A stretch of 64,000 nucleotides of DNA from Hymenoscyphus infarciens (Eukaryota; Ascomycota; Leotiomycetes; Helotiales; Helotiaceae). The stretch covers positions 1 to 64,000 of the forward strand of contig LLCB01000271.1 of the NCBI GenBank assembly GCA_001414345.1, given 5' to 3'. The notes below the pieces were generated by a model that ran no database searches, was not told the DNA's origin, and saw only the letters and a list, made by a program, of their open reading frames with translations. The translations under genes were made by a program, and so were the position numbers. Shown one piece after another: positions 60,561-64,000 of this stretch (position 1 is its first letter; each line of letters opens with the position of its first letter).

Positions 60561-61983
60561 TAAATTATAGTTAGAAAGATAGTAAAGACTTAAACTTAGA
60601 TATTTACTTATAAGAGAATTTAAGAAGAGAAGTTTAAGATTAATATTAATATATTATATTAAGAGACTATTAATAAAACGAGTCTTAGAGAAGTAGTAGT
60701 AGAGGTATAGTTTTAAGAATGCCTATTTTCTAGCTAAAGAAAGTTTATAATTATAGTAGTAGATTATAATCTAAATATACTATAAAAAAGACCTAAGGTA
60801 TATTAGGCTAATAAGAGTATACCTCTAGTATATAATACTCTTAATAGTTAATAGTATTAAGAGTAGTTTATAAATTAAGAGTAGTTTATAATTCGAAAAA
60901 AGATAAGAGAAATTTAAAAGTATAAGAAGGTAATAATAAGGAATTCGTAGTTAAGCCTTTATATAATATAAGTAAACTATTAACCCCCTACTATTTACTA
61001 TATATAAGTAACCTTTTATACTTTAGAGGTAGAAGAGAAGAGGCTATTTTATTCTACTAAAGTAACTATTAGTATAAGTTAGAAAAGGTAAGCTAGAAAG
61101 AGAGCTAGAGAGAGAAAATAAGCTTATAAGATAGTATTAATTATATTATAGGTTATTTTAATAGAAGATATAGAATTAAATAAAGTAGAGTAAATTAGTA
61201 TATCTTTATATTTCGTAATTGTATTAGAAGGTTATAAATAATAAAATAAAAGTAAAGAGATTCTTATAATAAAATAGCTTATAATCCTTATTAAATAAAC
61301 TTTACTTAAATAAGCTAATAGATTAATAGTAACTATAGTATATAGAGAACTAGTTAACACCTTTAATAGAATAACGTTTAGTAGTTTTCTAGACTTCTAC
61401 TAAGAGACTTCCTACCCCCTATACTACTTAGCCTTACTCTTTAAGCACTACTTAAATAACGTATAAAAATTAACATATTCCTTCTTATATTATAATAGAA
61501 TTTATATAAGATTACTAAGTTTATATTACTAAACATATTCTTAAAGATAGTACTTTTAGTCTAAACCTTTATTAAAGCTATATAATAGGTTAGAAATCTT
61601 ATAATAGCTTTTATAAAAATTCTCTAATTAACTTCTCTTTTAAGCTTAGACTTATAAATAGGAAATAAACTTGCTTAAAAGAGGCTTTTAGAAAACTTCT
61701 TAACCTTATCTCTTTAAACTTTACTAAGTCTTAGCTTTATAATCGTCTAGAATATCTATATAAGTAACTATAGTATAAGAGTTACCTTATATAATTATTA
61801 AAATAAACTCTTTTAAGTCTTTAAGAGTTTCTAATAGTTATAGCTAAAAATATTATACTAAATAAGAAGAATCTAAGAAAGAGAAAGTAGTATATATAAG
61901 AATATAACTCTAGTAAAAGTAGTAAAACTTAAAGAAATAATAATAATAAGTAAGAGAGTGTAAAAGAAGAAGGAAACGTGGCT

Positions 61984-62013
61984 AATAATGATAATAATAA
62001 TAATAATAATAAT
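61984..62013. repeat. (AAT)n microsatellite
   Basis: About ten AAT units, one interrupted by a G. Confidence 0.8.
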
Positions 62014-64000
62014 CTTAAAGCTATACTTATTACTTTAAGGTCTATTAAGGTGTTAAGATTATATATATAAAAGAGCTTTAACTAAGTCTTAAAGCTAGAA
62101 GATATAATATTAGTATAATACTCTTACTTAAATACCTTAAAGCAGATTCCTTTATATAAAGTATAATAGAACTATTAGAACTAACTTACTTAATATAAAA
62201 AAGACCTAGGTATACTAAAATTCTTAAATATAAAGCTCTAGCTTCCTTTATAGAAAGTACTACTAAAGTATTTAGATTTAAGAGTTTATTAAGATCTTAT
62301 AAAAAGAGAATCTAAGGATTAAAAGCTATATATTATAATCTAAAACAGAGCTATATCTTAGTAATTAATATTATAAATAATAGAAGTTAGATAAGAGGAG
62401 TTAGATAGACAAGGTCTTTATATACCCTCTTAATAACTAAGGTACTATTTAAGTAGTAAGAATAAGCTAGTATAAGAGTAGACTTTATACTTTATAAGGT
62501 ACTAAACGGCCTTAATTCACGTTACTCGTTCTATTTACCTAGGTATTATACTAAAGTTATATATAAGTACTATTCTCTAAAGTTACTTTTATTTTTTAAC
62601 TCTTATCTTAATTACTATTAGAATAATAATTAAGACTAGGTCTACCTACTAAATCGTCTTTAATATAAAATCGTTATAAAAAAGAAACATAAGTATATAA
62701 CTATTACTTATATAAATTTAGAACTATAAGTTTTTAACTTAGAAGTTTATACTTTATCTTAACTTTTAGTACTAATATAAAGTAGGCCTAATATACCTCT
62801 TATAGAGACTTTCGACTCGCTAGACCTTAGAGAGCCTAATATATATTAAATTTAAGATCTATTTACTAGTTTTATTTTAACTAACTCTAGCTTAAAAGCT
62901 ATTAAGAAAACCCTTTCTAAAGTAGATAAGAAGTACTATAATAAAAAGAAGGCTAAGGTTAAAGCTAGTAGTTTAAGAAATGTAAGTAATAGTAGTCTTA
63001 GTAATATAAGTAATACCTTTTTTATATTAAAGGGTTATAAAAAGGAATAGTAGTTTTATAAGTTAGATTTTAAGAATAACGTTAGACTTAATCTTAATAT
63101 CTTAAAAACTCTACTAAAAGTTATTCTAAGACTTAGCTAATTCTTTACTAAAACAGATACTACTTTTAAGATATATAGTAAAAAGCTATAAGCTAAGAAA
63201 ACTCTTTTAAAGTAAAAGAGAGAGTTAGAGAAGGCTATCTATAAACATAGTATTAAGAAATCTAAATTCATTTATAAATATATATATAGAGTATATATTT
63301 ATATATCTATTCTACTTTACTACTAACTTAATTAGATTACTTTTATAATATATATAAAGAAAGCTAAGCTTAAGGTAGATAGTAATAAGCTCGAGGTTTA
63401 TATTCCTTTTATTTATTAATCTATATTATCTAATTTATAGTAAGTAAATAATTATAAACTATAAACTAAGATTAATACTCTTAAGAATTCGTTAATATCT
63501 AGTAATCTACTTAAGAGTATTAATTTATAAGAGTTGTTTTCTTAGCTAGTATAAACCTACTTTATAACTAATAATAATAGAGCTAGTATTAAGAGAGAAA
63601 GCGTAGATAAGGACTTTTAGATTTAATTAGACTATATAGTATAGAGTTGTTAATACGTAGGTATTATATATATCTATAATATAGATATCTCGCTAAACGA
63701 AGGTATAGTATAGTAGGAGGAATAATTTAGTCTCTAACTAGGGAGTTCTATAAATAGATAGTTATCTCTAGTAGTTAGTTTAATCCTAGTAATTGCCCTA
63801 GATTAATATTATAAGAAACAGAGAAATTTTCTTACTTATTAATTACTATTTTAAACTTATATAGCTACTAGCTTACTTTTAAGGATATTCTACTTAATAG
63901 TTTACTTAAGAGCTTACTTATTAATTCTAAACTTTAGTTTACTAGAATGAGTATTACTAGTTTATAGTAGAGCTTACTTATTAGTTCTATGTTTATTTAC

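Larger units (their letters stand above)
30890..64000. other. RIP-saturated AT-rich block 2
   Basis: 33 kb up to the window edge contain no frame worth reporting. CA and TG are close to absent throughout. Identifiable contents are the LINE relic (46689-52414) and numerous short tandem repeats listed separately. The stretches 31.2-43.9, 52.8-58.1 and 60.6-64.0 kb probably consist of further mutated transposons, but I could not find paired ends. Such blocks are typical of fungal heterochromatin, including pericentromeric and subtelomeric regions; which one this is cannot be decided here. Confidence 0.9.

Noticed and set aside
30890..64000. Possibility that the block is mitochondrial or bacterial AT-rich DNA
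   Set aside because: The near absence of CA/TG with excess TA, eroded eukaryotic retroelements and lack of any frame or tRNA fit RIP in a fungal nuclear genome, not an organelle or bacterium.

Overview
The window reads as nuclear DNA of a filamentous ascomycete (Pezizomycotina). The evidence is short introns with GTANGT-type donors and CTAAC/CTGAC-like branch sites, a Zn(II)2Cys6 regulator, a DUF6604-type protein, and long AT-rich blocks that look like products of repeat-induced point mutation (RIP). In those blocks CA and TG dinucleotides are almost absent, TA is in large excess, and no reading frame survives. The class is uncertain; Leotiomycetes is plausible but unproven.

Layout. 1-16.45 kb is a gene-bearing segment. 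It holds two tandem SRR1-like paralogues (the first cut by the window edge), a secreted M6-like zinc metalloprotease, a single-exon DUF6604 protein, a degraded CorA-like membrane-protein pseudogene, a solo LTR, and a divergent pair made of a secreted saponin-hydrolase-like protein and an MFS sugar transporter. Four CCCCGC motifs lie between the two divergent genes. 16.45-28.2 kb is a RIP-saturated block built around two nested LTR retrotransposons with intact target-site duplications (TAAAT outside, GATTA inside), followed by PIF/Harbinger-like inverted-repeat elements. 28.23-30.57 kb is an island with one intact gene, a Zn2Cys6 transcription factor whose small first exon lies beyond a 448-bp intron. 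30.9-64 kb is a second RIP-saturated block with no surviving gene. It contains a full-length non-LTR (LINE) relic at 46.7-52.4 kb, many minisatellites, and scattered 12-bp AGTAAGCTA-type repeat clusters.

How the genes fit together. The protease, the saponin-hydrolase-like protein and the sugar transporter suggest a saprotrophic or plant-associated lifestyle of external degradation and sugar uptake. The divergent hydrolase/transporter pair is the clearest candidate functional unit. The isolated regulator between two heterochromatin-like blocks has no neighbour in the window that it obviously controls. I found no tRNA, rRNA or CRISPR. All statements about RIP come from reading the sequence, not from a computed index.
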